Origin: Nemertoderma westbladi
Lineage: Eukaryota; Xenacoelomorpha; Nemertodermatida; Nemertodermatidae
Assembly (NCBI GenBank): GCA_032718475.1
Contig: JAUCBJ010004100.1
Span: 1 to 55,863 of the forward strand
DNA: 55,863 nucleotides
Direction of reading: 5' to 3'
Within the stretch, counting starts at the first letter, position 1. Each line of letters starts with the position of its first letter. The notes under the pieces are model-generated. The model did no database searches, was not told the DNA's origin, and saw only the letters and a list, made by a program, of their open reading frames with translations. Position numbers and translations under genes: made by a program. Shown here in pieces: positions 10,324-20,438 of the stretch.

Positions 10324-11654
10324 GGATATACGCCGCACCCGGCCGGAAAGACGTGCCCGGGAATAAAGGCAACGTGCCGCCACTGCGGCACGACTGGGCA
10401 CTATGACCGGATGTGCCCGACCAACTCCGGCGAACCGCGCGCCCACGCTGCCATCGGCCCCGCCGACGACTCCTGCACCACGGCGAACCGTGCCGAGGTG
10501 TGGTCCATCCTGGCGGGTGCCGAACTGGAAGACGCCCCCATCGTCTCGGCTATGGAGTCCCTGGAGCCTCTGGAGACCGTCACCGTCGGGTTCCAGGTGA
10601 CGAAGAACCCGAACTTCGGGATCGCAGCGGCGCAGTTCCTCCCCGACTCCGGAGCGAACATCACCGCGCTCCCGCTCCCCACCTTCCACTCCACGGTGCC
10701 AACCAACACCAACACCGCGGCTTGGGCGGCCCTACAACAGCATTTCCCCCGCCCCCTATCGGGGAAATGCCGCGTAATGTCCGGGGGGGATATTACAATC
10801 AAACTCCACCTGGGCGCCCGGCCCACCTACTCCTACGCGAACCGCGCCGTCCCCATCAACCTCGCCGTCCCCATCAACCTCGAGGCTGCCTTCAACCGCG
10901 AGCTGGAGGAGCAGGTCGCCATGGGAATCCTCGAGCCCGCCGCGGACGAGCGGAACCCCGGCGAGTGGCTCAGCCCCATGGTGGTCACCAAAAAGAAGGA
11001 CACCACCAAGGTGCAGATCACGGTAGACCTCCGGGAACTCAATAAGGCCACCGTGCGTCCCACCTACTACTCCGCCGCTCCCTTCCAGGTCGTCTCCCAG
11101 ATCCCAACGTCCGCTCGCGTCTTCTCGGTGCTCGACAGCCTCAAGGGCTTCCACCAGGTCGGGTTGGACTCCTCCAGTCGCCGACTGACCACCTTTGTGA
11201 CGCCACGAGGCCGGTTCCGCTACCGCCGGATGCCGATGGGTTGGCATGGTAGCTCTGATGTCTTCAACGCCCGGATGGCTAAAGCCCTCCGAGGAATCCC
11301 AAACATCGGGAGGATCGTTGAAGACATCATTATCTACACTGACACGGCGGAGGAGCACTCTGAGGCGGTGGCCCACGTCCTGGCCGCCTGCGACGCTTCG
11401 TCGATCTCCATAAACACGGCGAAGGTCCAGTTCAAACAGGCCGAGGTCCGGTTCGGCGGCTACCTGGTCTCCCACGGCCGCTACCGGATCGACCCGGCCC
11501 TCTCCGACGACCTCCGCTACTTTCCGGTCCCAATGAACTGCCGTCAGCTCCGCTCGTTCCTCGGACTCGCCCAGCAGCTTGGGAACTCGACGGCGGAGAT
11601 AACCCGACTTGTCGACCCGCTCCGTTCGCTAAAGTCGAACCTCAACTCCTGGGT
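10324..11654 (+). pseudogene. Gypsy CCHC knuckle, protease and reverse transcriptase
   Basis: In frame with gag after the TGA. A CX2CX4HX4C knuckle (CRHCGTTGHYDRMC) lies at ~10369-10410. The retropepsin active site reads DSGANI, with Asp at 10645. RT follows with KKDTTKVQITVDLRELNK, VLDSLKGFHQVGLD (first catalytic Asp), FRYRRMPMGWHGSSDVF and the catalytic box. That box reads IVEDIIIYT at ~11314-11340 instead of YxDD: the first Asp is Glu (GAA at 11320), which should cripple polymerisation. An in-frame 18-base duplication gives AVPINLAVPINL at ~10846-10882. The frame is lost near 11655, after the motif NLNSWVW. Confidence 0.88.
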
Positions 11655-11995
11655 CTGGCTCCGGTCAGGCTGCGTTCGAGGCGACCCGGTCAACCCTGTC
11701 GAGTCCGCACTACCTGTCGGGGTTCCACCCGGACCGCCGAACCGAGCTGCTGACAGACGCCTCCCGACTGAATGGCCTCAGGTTGCTCCTCCGCCAGTGG
11801 GACTCCGATGCCAACCGTTGGTGCACCGTCCAGTGCGGCTCGCGCACCCTGGCCACACACGAGGCCAACTGGTCAGGGATGGTGGAACTGGAGGCCCTCG
11901 GCGCTGCGTGGGTGGCCCACAAGTGCCGCTACTTCCTCGAGAGGCTCTGCCAGTTCGAGCTCGTCACCGATAGCAGCCCACCAGGGACTTACTAA
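11655..11995 (+). pseudogene. Gypsy RNase H, frameshifted and truncated
   Basis: Continues in the +1-shifted frame: SGQAAFEATR, LLTDASRLNG (catalytic Asp), VELEALGAAWVAHKCRYFL (Glu) and FELVTDSSPP (Asp). The last motif normally reads TDHxPL. Here it runs straight into the integrase zinc region, so the RNase H end and the linker are missing, apparently by a deletion near 11980-11990. Confidence 0.85.
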
Positions 11996-13108
11996 AACTC
12001 GGGAGAGGGCGTGTCGCTCCGTCTGGTGGCCCTCCATACCCAACGACATCAAACAGACGGTCGAGCGCTGCCAACCCTGTCAGGCAGCCCTCCCATCGCA
12101 CCTACCCGAGCCACTCCAACGGAACCCGGACGCCACCCGCCCGTTCCAAAGAGTACACACCGACATATTTGTCCTAGACGGCACCAACTACCTCGTTGTG
12201 ACCGACGAATTCACCGGCTGGCCCACCCTTTATAACCTCGGCCAGAACTCAACCTCCCCAGTAATAATCGACTGCCTCCGCCGCCTCTTCTTGGCCACTG
12301 CGGTACCGACCGTTATCCGTCCAGACAACGGGCCCCAGCTGGTGTCCGACGCCGTCCGGTCATTCCTGTCTGACTGGGGTGTCCGACTGAAGCCCTCTAC
12401 GCCCTACCTACCGCGCAGCAACGGCCGCGCCGAAGTGGCCGTCAAAGCACTAAAGAAGTTGGTCCGCGGGGCGCGCCACAACTCCGACGAGATCGCGAAG
12501 GGCATCCTCGCCTTCCGCAACACCTCGCCTTACGGCGGCCGCTCCCCGGCGGAACATTTATACGGCCGCAACGTCAGGGAGGCCCTACACGTCCACTTCA
12601 CCGCGTTTGATCCCAAGTCGCAAAAGACCTTAACAGAGCTCGACGCCACATCCGCGACCAATCAAAACCAGCTTGCGGCAAATTACGACCGCCACGCCCG
12701 CAGCCTTAAGGCTATGCCGGTTGGGACACCAGTCCTCATCCAGGACCCGACACCAAACGCTGGACTGGCCAGGGAACCATCGCTGAGGGCCTCCCCAACC
12801 ACAACTACCTGGTCCGACAGACCAGTGGCAGCGTACTCCGCCGGAACCGCGTTCTACTCCGGCAGCGCCACTTCACTACGGGGTGCGCCACCCCGACCCC
12901 ACCACAGGGCGACCCCCCTCAACCAGAGACACCGAGGCAGCCAGTGGCACCTCCGACACTGGCCCTACCACAGCCAACGTGGGCTGAAATGGCCGCCAGG
13001 CCACAGCCAGCCCCACAACCGGTTACCCCTCCGATCCAGACTAGGTCGGGGAGAATCATAAAACCGTCCTTACGTTACTCGAACAGCGAGTATAACAAAC
13101 TAGAGTAA
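11980..13108 (+). pseudogene. Gypsy integrase with D,D35E core, one frameshift near 12752
   Basis: A partial HHCC domain (HQGLTKTRERAC then CQPC) leads into a catalytic core with HTDIFVLDG (first Asp), RPDNGPQ (second Asp) and NGRAEVAVK (Glu); 35 residues separate the last two. The frame shifts at about 12752. Past that point the other frame gives TKRWTGQGTI, NHNYLVRQTSGSVLRRNRV and a proline-rich tail ending in TRSGRIIKPSLRY, with the natural stop at 13106-13108. This extends the true C terminus beyond the apparent end of the first frame at 13061. No chromodomain is evident. Confidence 0.87.
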
Positions 13109-13178
13109 CCCGTAACTCCGCAATAAATTGTTTATAAACTATTTGTTTTGAGGCGCTAACGCCAACCCCACCCAACCT

Positions 13179-13189
13179 AAAGAGGGGTA
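13179..13189 (+). other. Polypurine tract of the gypsy element
   Basis: AAAGAGGGG followed by TA, immediately before the 3' LTR start TGTGTAG. Standard plus-strand priming site position. Confidence 0.85.
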
Positions 13190-13342
13190 TGTGTAGTATC
13201 ATCATAAGCCCTACGCCTTTGGTTATGATCCTTTGGTTATGTTATGTTTCATTATTATATCCATCCTGATTATACAGTAATACATACGTACTACGGCTTT
13301 CTGCATTGCTGCACCCTGCCCTCCTGATTACAGGATTAGTCA
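13190..13342 (+). repeat. 3' LTR of the gypsy element (153 bp)
   Basis: Same ends as the 5' LTR and followed by the second GTTAG copy. Apart from the one indel/substitution block after GCCTTTGG, I see no base differences between the LTRs, which implies a recent insertion. Confidence 0.93.
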
Positions 13343-13353
13343 GTTAGTACCTA

Positions 13354-13680
13354 GTTTATTCCCTATCTATAAAGGCTATAATACTAATATAATGTATAAA
13401 TTATTATGATTCAAAGATCATTTTTGACTACCTAATTAAGGACTTGATATATACCCAAAAACTTCTTTGAAATAAAGTTGCAAACCCATATGTTGGTAGA
13501 ATAATATTATTTGATATGCTAATATAATTAATTAGTTATTCCATATCTATAAAGGCTATAATACTAATATAATGTATAAATTATTATGATTCAAAGATCA
13601 TTTTTGACTACCTAATTATGGACTTGATATATACCCAAAACTTCTTTGAATTAAAGAATAATATTATTTGATAGGTTGAT
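13354..13680. repeat. Tandem duplication, about 175-bp unit, two copies
   Basis: The block from CTATCTATAAAGGCTATAAT through ATATACCCAAAA and CTTCTTTGAA is present twice, at about 13364 and 13543, with nearly identical sequence. The first copy has an extra segment around 13466-13495. The second copy ends just upstream of the candidate promoter of the small secreted-peptide gene. Confidence 0.9.
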
Positions 13681-13692
13681 ATATAAATAAGT
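13679..13692 (+). promoter_or_regulatory. Possible TATA element upstream of the secreted-peptide gene
   Basis: GATATATAAATAAG lies about 130 bases before a candidate 5' splice site (GAA/GTGAGT, intron start 13819). In an AT-rich region this could be chance. Confidence 0.3.
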
Positions 13693-13818
13693 GCACATTA
13701 AATTAAAGTATTTAAGACCTTGACAAAGATCTATAGAATAAGACTACCGGTTAACGGAAATTAAACACAATTTCCTTTAAATTTCTCAGAAGAAGAAAAA
13801 ACATATCCAGAAATCGAA

Positions 13819-14679
13819 GTGAGTATAAATTACATAATAATTTTGTACTAATTGTGGGGCGAGTCAATACTGCGAGCCATCAGCGAACTGTTATAATTAT
13901 ACTATTGCCGGTTTCTAAACGTCTGTGTGTGTGTGTGTGTGTCGGAAGCCATAATTGTCGGAAGCCAATATATAACTAGCCATAGTAAAATTATAATTGT
14001 TCGCTAAGATGGCTTCCAGCTTTTGCTTCATGCTTTTGCCCCAGTCCTGTTGTCCTATTGCGTTGGAATGGCATCATAACATTTTATAACTTTTATCTCC
14101 GGGGCAATTATTTAAATACGCACAGGAGTGGTTTGCCATATTTTTTTTTAAAATTATTTAATTCAGCAAAGTTATAAAGCCATAGAGTAATATCCCATAT
14201 CTAAGCCCATATCTCGGCTTATCATGCGAATTGTATTGAAGAAAAGGAGGTCTTTGCTGTGGCAGTTTCATTTTGCTCTTAATTCGTTATCATTATCTTG
14301 ATTTTCCCCTGGACAGGAGGGTTTATTTCAGGCTATATTTATATGTATTAAGAAATATAATTTTTATATATCATTTATATTAAATTTCCGATGTGTTTGA
14401 TTGCTTTATATTTTTTACATTAGGCTAGTTAGCCAATTCCGTTTTCATGGCGTATTGGTATAGAATCAGCGAATTCTATTATACTCCATTTAGGCTCTAG
14501 AAATTATAAATCTTATTAGTTTTATATTATAAATTTCATTTAATACGAGTTTGTTATTGGGTTTAACTGAAATCCTAAAGATCCATAATCATTAATGTTA
14601 TCTACCACAGGTAGTCACATCCACTGCATCTTTACTTTCCTTTACCATTATTACACATCCTCTATTTTCATTTTTGTAG
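13819..14679 (+). other. Candidate 5'UTR intron of the secreted-peptide gene
   Basis: Donor GAA/GTGAGT at 13819 and acceptor TTTTTGTAG/G ending at 14679. The intron would be 861 bases and contains a (GT)n run near 13924-13942. No transcript evidence is available, so the pairing of these sites is a guess. Confidence 0.4.
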
Positions 14680-14722
14680 GTATTCATACACCATCAAGTG
14701 ATTAACTTCTCACAATAGGAAA

Positions 14723-14887
14723 ATGTCCTCGAAAATCTTCATATATGGGTTCATGATGGCGCTCATAGTTCTTGCTACAGTTCTCTCCATCTGCAATGCA
14801 GGGGAAATGTGCGAATTCGACTGCGTTGGCTGCGATTGTAACAGACCAGCAACTTGCTCATTGGAGTGCGATTCAGTATGCTGCTGA
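14723..14887 (+). CDS. Small secreted cysteine-rich peptide (54 residues, 8 Cys in the mature part)
   Basis: The ORF has a classic signal peptide: a short charged start with Lys4, a hydrophobic core (GFMMALIVLATVLSI) and a likely cleavage after CNA at residue 26. The predicted mature peptide is 28 residues with eight cysteines spaced C-x3-C-x2-C-x-C-x5-C-x3-C-x3-CC, enough for four disulfides, and is acidic (six Asp/Glu, one Arg). There is a good 3' splice site just upstream (TTTTTGTAG, exon start 14680), a candidate 5'UTR donor at 13819, and a polyadenylation signal AATAAA at 14938-14943. A second donor-like CCC/GTAAGT lies four bases after the stop (14892). I do not recognise the family. 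Disulfide-rich secreted peptides of this size are usually antimicrobial, venom-like or signalling peptides; that role is inference. The hydrophobic leader followed by dense cysteines is hard to get by chance. Confidence 0.72.
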   Translation: MSSKIFIYGFMMALIVLATVLSICNAGEMCEFDCVGCDCNRPATCSLECDSVCC

Positions 14888-14937
14888 ACCCGTAAGTACA
14901 GATATTTCCATTCGAAAATCTACAAATAATTATTTTC

Positions 14938-14943
14938 AATAAA
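14938..14943 (+). terminator. Polyadenylation signal of the secreted-peptide gene
   Basis: AATAAA 51 bases after the stop codon, in the right place for a compact 3'UTR. Confidence 0.5.
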
Positions 14944-15229
14944 GTTAAACTTTTTAGCATTTGTATCTAATTCATGATTACTACTGGGGGAGGATAGGTA
15001 GGCGTTCATTTATTAGCGCGTGTGGAAAGATTTAAGTTTCTCCTGTACATTCCTTCGATTTACTTATTATCACACAAATTATTATATTGTACATGTAATA
15101 ATACTATCTTTTATTTGAAAAAATCATTTGAAAAAATCAACTAAGTATGAATAAATAGGTATGTACGTAATGAACTAGGGAATGTATATAACTATCTACT
15201 ACTAGGTCGAGCGAGCTCGGCTAGTGGAA

Positions 15230-16765
15230 ATGAGGTCCTTCCAGGCCAGATTCTCCATAGTTGTTGCAATTTCGTTTCTCCCAAGTTTCCAGTATCCCTT
15301 TCAATTGTCTACCTGATACCTCAAAGAGGCGCTATTATACCATAAAGCGGAGAGTTAGCCATGTGGTTCATATTTGTGGTTGATATTTTAGTGATGCCCT
15401 AGTTGACTTATATAACAACCAACAATTGTTTGTGATTTTGTTACAGTTCTCAATCCCATATAAAAGTACACTTTCCACTGTGGCTCAAAAAAACTTGGTC
15501 TTCAAAATGACGGGAGTCTGATTTCCAGATGGTCTCAATTTTTGATAGAGCTACGTTCTTTAGTAGAAGTGCATTAGTTAGCATATTAGAAACAAGGGCG
15601 ATGTCATTTGCAAAAGTTGGGTATCTGTGGCTGTATGGGCAGGATATCTGCTGCTTCTACATTTTTCGTTTGAGCCCAAGATTTCTTCACCAGTTGAGAC
15701 TGTTCGCATTGCAAACTCCAATACAATTATGCATAGCAATGGAGCCATGTCGCTTTGCAGTATACCGGCTAGAATTGGGAAGAATTAAGTCTCATCATCT
15801 GGCGAGAGTACTTGAGTACTAAAGTTCTGGTATTTCAAAGTGCTTAGGATTTCCAGCATTTTACCTCTATGGATGGAGTCGAATGCTTTATTGAAGTCCA
15901 CAATGTAATACCAGCAACGATTAGTTCTGGTATTCCAAATTGCTCAGGATTTCCAGAACTTTACCTCTATGGATGGAGGCGTAAAAAGTGCAGCAAGTTT
16001 CTTTGATTTATTAATTAATTATTTTAACCAATTTCCGCAGTGCTACTGTACTATATCTGAGCTATTGTTGATCAATTAGGTCGAAATCCATTTTGGCTCG
16101 TACATTTATTCTATTTAATAATTTTAAATAAAGCGAATTCTATCTATATACAATTTTGTTGTATATTTTGGCACCCACCATGATACTTAACACTGAGGTC
16201 TCATTTCTTGGGGATTCACCTTTACTCCAAATTGAGTCTTTTTAGTGCAATTAGATTGAACAAGCACTATGCCTTGCAGTTAATCATGCTGTTCCTCCAG
16301 TTTTTGTTAATTAGGATGTAGTCCAGCTGTGCTGTGTAATTCGGGTAATTAAAGTTCCATAATGCACTCTTACAATTATAGATGTGGTAAGCGTTGGTAT
16401 CCTGCACTCTGGTTCCATTCGGGTATTGAAAAGTCCATCCATATCTTCCTCTTACACTTTTCAAATGTGGTGTGTTGGTATCAATTCATATTCTTCCATT
16501 AAGTCTAAGAGTAAACGCCTATTTCTATTTGAAATGGTGTTATAGGTGCAACCCTTGATGACTTATGGTTCAATTTGCACATTCTGGTAATCGGCAATGT
16601 CTTTGACATTGTGTTTTGAAATTTCCTTTAAAAGTCTGATCTTCCTAAAACGTGACTGCTTGCCCTGGATCTGATGCATTGGTTGACCTGTAGTCTGTAG
16701 CAACATATTACCTTTGTGAGTCAGGCTTGGAGGTAACAATGAGACACCTTCATGTTGCATAGGTC
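15230..16765 (-). mobile_element. Decayed APE-type LINE (endonuclease and RT remnants)
   Basis: On the minus strand, 16760-16563 reads like the start of an APE endonuclease. 16464-16267 carries GRYGWTFQYPNGTR and QLDYILINKNWRNS, the endonuclease QxDYIL region, interrupted by an inserted stretch. Further down the minus strand, 15900-15480 shows translated remnants of an RT: a VDFNKAFDS-like box near 15895 and a QDGSIAMHNCI-like segment, then FADD-type remnants. 15236-15330 matches the C-terminal part. A sister copy lies at 27690-28600. Many stops and frameshifts. Confidence 0.65.
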
Positions 16766-16831
16766 CTGGTTGGAAATGTGTGCATTGTACTTTATTATTG
16801 GTGTTTTGGGTGAATTAGTGGTTTCATATTC

Positions 16832-16949
16832 TTATAACTTTTGTTGGGCACAGCTTTTGCAAAGTCGGCAATGACGTCCAGGTGGGATCGAACTGGTGAC
16901 CTCTGGTTTGGAAGTCTGATGCTCTAACCATTCAGCTAGCGGCTCAGCC
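16832..16949 (-). mobile_element. tRNA-derived SINE
   Basis: On the minus strand the head reads GCTAGCTGAATGGTTAGAGC (A-box type) and CCAGTTCGATCCCACC (B-box type), with a TCC-containing anticodon-like loop. It is followed by a conserved tail CATTGCCGACTTTGC...AAAGCTGTGCCC...GTTATAA. It pairs in inverted orientation with the copy at 17075. Confidence 0.8.
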
Positions 16950-17074
16950 TATAGTAGGGCTGAGCGCAGTGGCAGCATATGATGGTATTGACAGATTACA
17001 GATATTGACAGATATTGAGGAGGTAAATTGCGGACATACAAGGTATCAGATAGTATTTCCATGTCTATCTTTTA

Positions 17075-17194
17075 CCTGAGCCGCTAGCTGAATGGTTAGA
17101 GCGTCAGACTTCCAACCCGGAGGTCACCAGTTCGATCCCACCTGGACGTCGTCATTGCCTACTTTGCGAAAGCTGTGCCCGACAAAAAGTTATA
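17075..17194 (+). mobile_element. tRNA-derived SINE, second copy
   Basis: Same head and tail as the copy at 16832-16949, in the opposite orientation and about 125 bases away. The two share essentially the whole tRNA-like head with a few substitutions. Not a functional tRNA gene: the tRNA fold is imperfect and the tail is shared. Confidence 0.8.
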
Positions 17195-17238
17195 ATGCAT
17201 CTTGGACATCATTATTCATACAGTAATTGGTACACATT

Positions 17239-17845
17239 CGTGGGGCCTTCGCGCAGCACGAGAGCCTATATTAGAAAGTACATTATACTAATCTCTGTTA
17301 GATATACGAACACCGTATTTCCCAAAATATATATGAGTGAAGGCGATGTTATCAGTTTGTGATAAACTAGTTGTAACAACAGAGATCCATTTCAGTTTGC
17401 CCTTACTGTACGTACACACTTTAACTGTCAATTGTAAACCTCTAACTAGGGCTATTTAAGTTAAGTATGGCATGTTTAGTTTTACAATTCACTTTTCCTT
17501 CATTAGCCTCGTTGCGCTCGTCCTGTTTTGTCTTAAAATAATTTTCCTAAATGGGGCTAACGATCTTTATAACTATGCAAAGTCTCGAAACTGTGAGAGT
17601 AACTGCTGATTTATGGCAGATGGATACTCGTATCCACTGTAAACTCGTTATGTTCGTTTGTTTTTTAACAAACTTTCGATTCTTTCTAAACTTTTGCCGG
17701 ATTACATACGTACCAAGTTTCGTTTAATTTCATCAAGGAATAACCAAGTTATTGGCGATCAAAAATTTACTACGACGACAGACGACGACTCGTTAATGGC
17801 ACCCATATGCTAACGCTTCGCTCACTTTGTCGCTCGCCCCACTTA
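17239..17845 (+). mobile_element. Unclassified repeat with GTGGGGC...GCCCCAC ends, copy 1
   Basis: Begins GTGGGGCCTTCGCGCAGCAC and ends CTTCGCTCACTTTGTCGCTCGCCCCAC. The same termini border the block at 49420-50730, and the right end alone recurs at 44130-44165. The interior contains GCCTCGTTGCGCTCGTCCTG, related to 33310-33680, and a (GAC)n run before the right end. No coding potential seen. Confidence 0.55.
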
Positions 17846-18650
17846 CAACACCATTTTCCACCAAAAAAAGGATAACCTCAACCACAGATAATTTTATTTT
17901 CAGCAGAGTGTTCACTATTTCTCAGCATGCACACATTTTAACTGCCTAATATTTTTTTTATAATTTATAGGTCAATACATATAATGTAATGGTTGATGAT
18001 ACATACAGCAATTGACAAATGAAACAACTCACTGGTGTTGGATGGAGTTTTACTTGTAATTATTAGTCAGTCAGCTCATTGCCGGAAATATTTCTTCTAG
18101 AACATTATTTTTTTCATCAATAATTAATCTCAACATTTAGGACTACTGGTAAATAAATGTCAACAAACTGTTTTATAGAAATTTTACTTACAAATAATGA
18201 TTATAGGTCATAATAAACAGTGCAAAGTATATAATTTATTTTGTGAAAAATTCGTCTGAAGGGTATAATGTCACAACTTTGATTTACCATCCAAAACTGG
18301 ATTTTCAGATTTTCAGATTACCAGATTCAAATATTTAGCACAATGAAGGGGGTTGGTTTCAGACGATTCAAACTTAGCTCTTTGTCATCATTAATGTCTA
18401 CTAGATCAAGATCAAATGGATGATCATCTAAGCCCAACACCAAACACAATACGGATGAACTGAATTAGCCAGGGCCGCACTCAGAAATACTTTTCAAATT
18501 TTGTAGGATAAAAAATCTTGTTACCCCTTACTCGATTGTTTTTAGCCCAACAATTTTTTCGCGCACCAACCCATATTAGATAGAGGGGAAGAGATTGTCA
18601 AAAAAAAAAAAAAATGAAACGTAAATATAAATATCCTAAAATAATATAAA
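17846..18650. other. AT-rich intergenic DNA, nothing recognised
   Basis: No coding motif, repeat copy or RNA gene is visible. Confidence 0.5.
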
Positions 18651-18654
18651 TATC

Positions 18655-19035
18655 ATACAAACAGAGTCGAGAATGCCTGTGATGGAAACGACTTTACTTC
18701 GAACTCTTGCAGTTCGTTGCATCCGACATGGAAGTTGATGACCCAGGACGGCGCTGAGAGCCACAGTCCAGCAGCAGCAGGTCTTCCCCTGCTGGGAGTC
18801 GAAGAATATATCGCGACACACATTGTCGCCATATCTAACTCTGAGGCACAGAGTTCGTGTCCTTATGGAGAACCCCGCCATCGCTGTACTACTGTACAGT
18901 GGAGCCAGTGCAACTTCCTGGCGATCCCCCTGCTGAGTCGCAAGGAAGAATTACATCCTCCCTTGATAGAACCGGGTAGTTGCTTTCACTCTCGAAATTG
19001 GGGTTAACAAACGATACATAATATCTGAGATTAAT
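18655..19035. repeat. Segmental duplication, copy A
   Basis: About 380 bases starting AACAGAGTCGAGAATGCC and running to TTTGTATAGTACAAC. It matches 19353-19743 at roughly 85-90% by eye. On the minus strand one frame is open (DNVCRDIFFDSQQGKTCC), but a one-base difference near 18950 breaks that frame relative to copy B. Function unknown. Confidence 0.85.
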
Positions 19036-19207
19036 TTTCTTTGTATAGTACAACAACGATTCCATATCTTTTTGCTTCACTATGACCCCACATTTCGCTC
19101 TCGAATTTAGGCATCTAAAAATTTATAAGTACATTTATATAATTGCATAACAATAAAAGATATTCACAGGCTCCAGGGGATATATTTGTGTAATATGGAG
19201 TATTTGT

Positions 19208-19743
19208 GGGGGGGGGGGGGGGGGGGGGGGTGGCTTGGCTTTAATTCATCACCTGCTGGACCAGTTTGAGCGCCACCAGTGCAACCACCCACGCCTTAAC
19301 GGCACCCGTTTGTATGGACGTCACTCTCCCCTGGAGACTCGACTCCCATACGAACAGAGTCGAGAATGCCCATGATGGAAACAACTTTACTTTGAACTCT
19401 TGCAGTTCGTCGCTTCCAACACTGAAGTTGATGACCCAGGACGGCGCTGAGAGCCGCAGTCCAGCAGCAGCAGGTCTTCCCCTGCTGGGAGTCGAAGAAT
19501 ATATCGCGACACACATTGTCGCCATATCTAACTCTGAGGCACAGAGTTCGTGTCCTTATGGCGAACCCTGCCATCGCTGTACTACTGTACAGAGGAGCCA
19601 GTCCAACTTCCTGGTGATCTCCCTGCTGGGGCGCAAGGAGAATCACATCCTCCATTGATACAACCGGAAAGTTGCTTTCACCCTCAAAATAGGGGTTAAC
19701 AAATGATACATAAGATCTGAAATTAATTCTCTTTGTGTAGTAC
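19208..19743. repeat. Segmental duplication, copy B, preceded by G23
   Basis: Copy B of the 18655-19035 block starts about 19353. Just before it are 23 G (19208-19230) and a GC-richer segment. The minus strand is open for 172 codons (19814-19296), of which the part inside the duplication is cysteine-containing. I cannot match it to a family, and the frame is not preserved in copy A. The duplication ends at GTAC where an LTR-like element begins. Confidence 0.7.
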
Positions 19744-20438
19744 TGTGACGGGATCGGAGATCCTGACCGGGTTAGAAATGTACTCGTCACCGTTCTGCTG
19801 GGCAATTGTATCACTCGCTTTGGCCGAAGGCCGTTGGGGAAAACAATCAGACTTTATGTCGTTTCTCGTTATTGATTAACCTGGGCGATAATAACATGTT
19901 GATACTGATAAATGAATAACGCAGAAAATACAAGTTAATTGTTACCGGTATAGCGGTGGCGGTCATTAACTATGACCGGTCTGCACTGACTGAATAACTC
20001 AACTGACTGGTAAACCAGTAAATGTAAGATAATATATGATTAATCACACATTGAATATTGGTTTCACCTCCTACTGTACTTTGGCCCTCTACCCAATGGA
20101 TGCTTTCCTGTTCCTTATCACGTGCTTCCCTCCCCACTATTGGCTAATATACTGATTGTCACTTTGGCACTCCCTGCGAGTGTTTCCCCTCCGCTGCTAG
20201 CCTCTACTAGCTGTCTTCCCTCCGAGGTGGTTTGACCTCTCACATTTCTCTGTGGCTTTGGGGCTTGTGTCGCCCCCCCCCAATGTTGGTTATGAGATGA
20301 GATTAATATTGGTAATCGTATCCCCAACATATTGCTAAAACGCCACTGGTCCGATTTTCTGGTGGGTGATAATAATAATAATAATAATAATAATATTGGT
20401 TATTTATATATGATGAAGTGGAATTGAATCCGCTTACA
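19744..20438 (-). mobile_element. Probable LTR of an unidentified retroelement
   Basis: Read on the minus strand, it starts TGTAAGCGGATTC just after GCATGGGGGGGAG (a polypurine-like tract) and ends CCCGTCACA, giving TG...CA ends with TGT/ACA inverted termini. A TATATAAATA box follows the start. The left junction is sharp: it interrupts the 18655/19353 duplication exactly after TAGTAC. No second LTR or target duplication was found, so this could be one end of a truncated element. A (TAA)n microsatellite lies at ~20369-20393. Confidence 0.45.

Larger units (their letters stand above)
9327..13347 (+). mobile_element. Ty3/gypsy-type LTR retrotransposon, complete ends, damaged coding region
   Basis: The element is bounded by a 5-bp target duplication, GTTAG, at 9327-9331 and 13343-13347. 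Two short LTRs (9332-9496 and 13190-13342) begin TGTGTAG and end AGTCA. A primer-binding site follows the 5' LTR directly, and a polypurine tract AAAGAGGGG precedes the 3' LTR. Gene order is gag, CCHC knuckle, protease, RT, RNase H, integrase, which is the Ty3/gypsy order; no envelope gene is seen. The element is far more GC-rich than its surroundings. The coding region carries two stop codons, a few frameshifts and one apparent deletion between RNase H and integrase. Confidence 0.95.

Noticed and set aside
9540-11475. Long minus-strand frames opposite the gypsy element (9739-10689, 10756-11475)
   Set aside because: Shadows of GC-rich gag/RT coding sequence. The plus strand has the CCHC, DSG, RT and integrase motifs.
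16874-17150. tRNA genes
   Set aside because: The A and B boxes are present, but the cloverleaf is imperfect and both copies share a non-tRNA tail. These are SINEs.
19296-19814. 172-codon minus-strand frame as a real gene
   Set aside because: It runs across a duplication junction and into the LTR-like element. The frame is broken in the other copy and no family was recognised. Kept only as a duplicated block.
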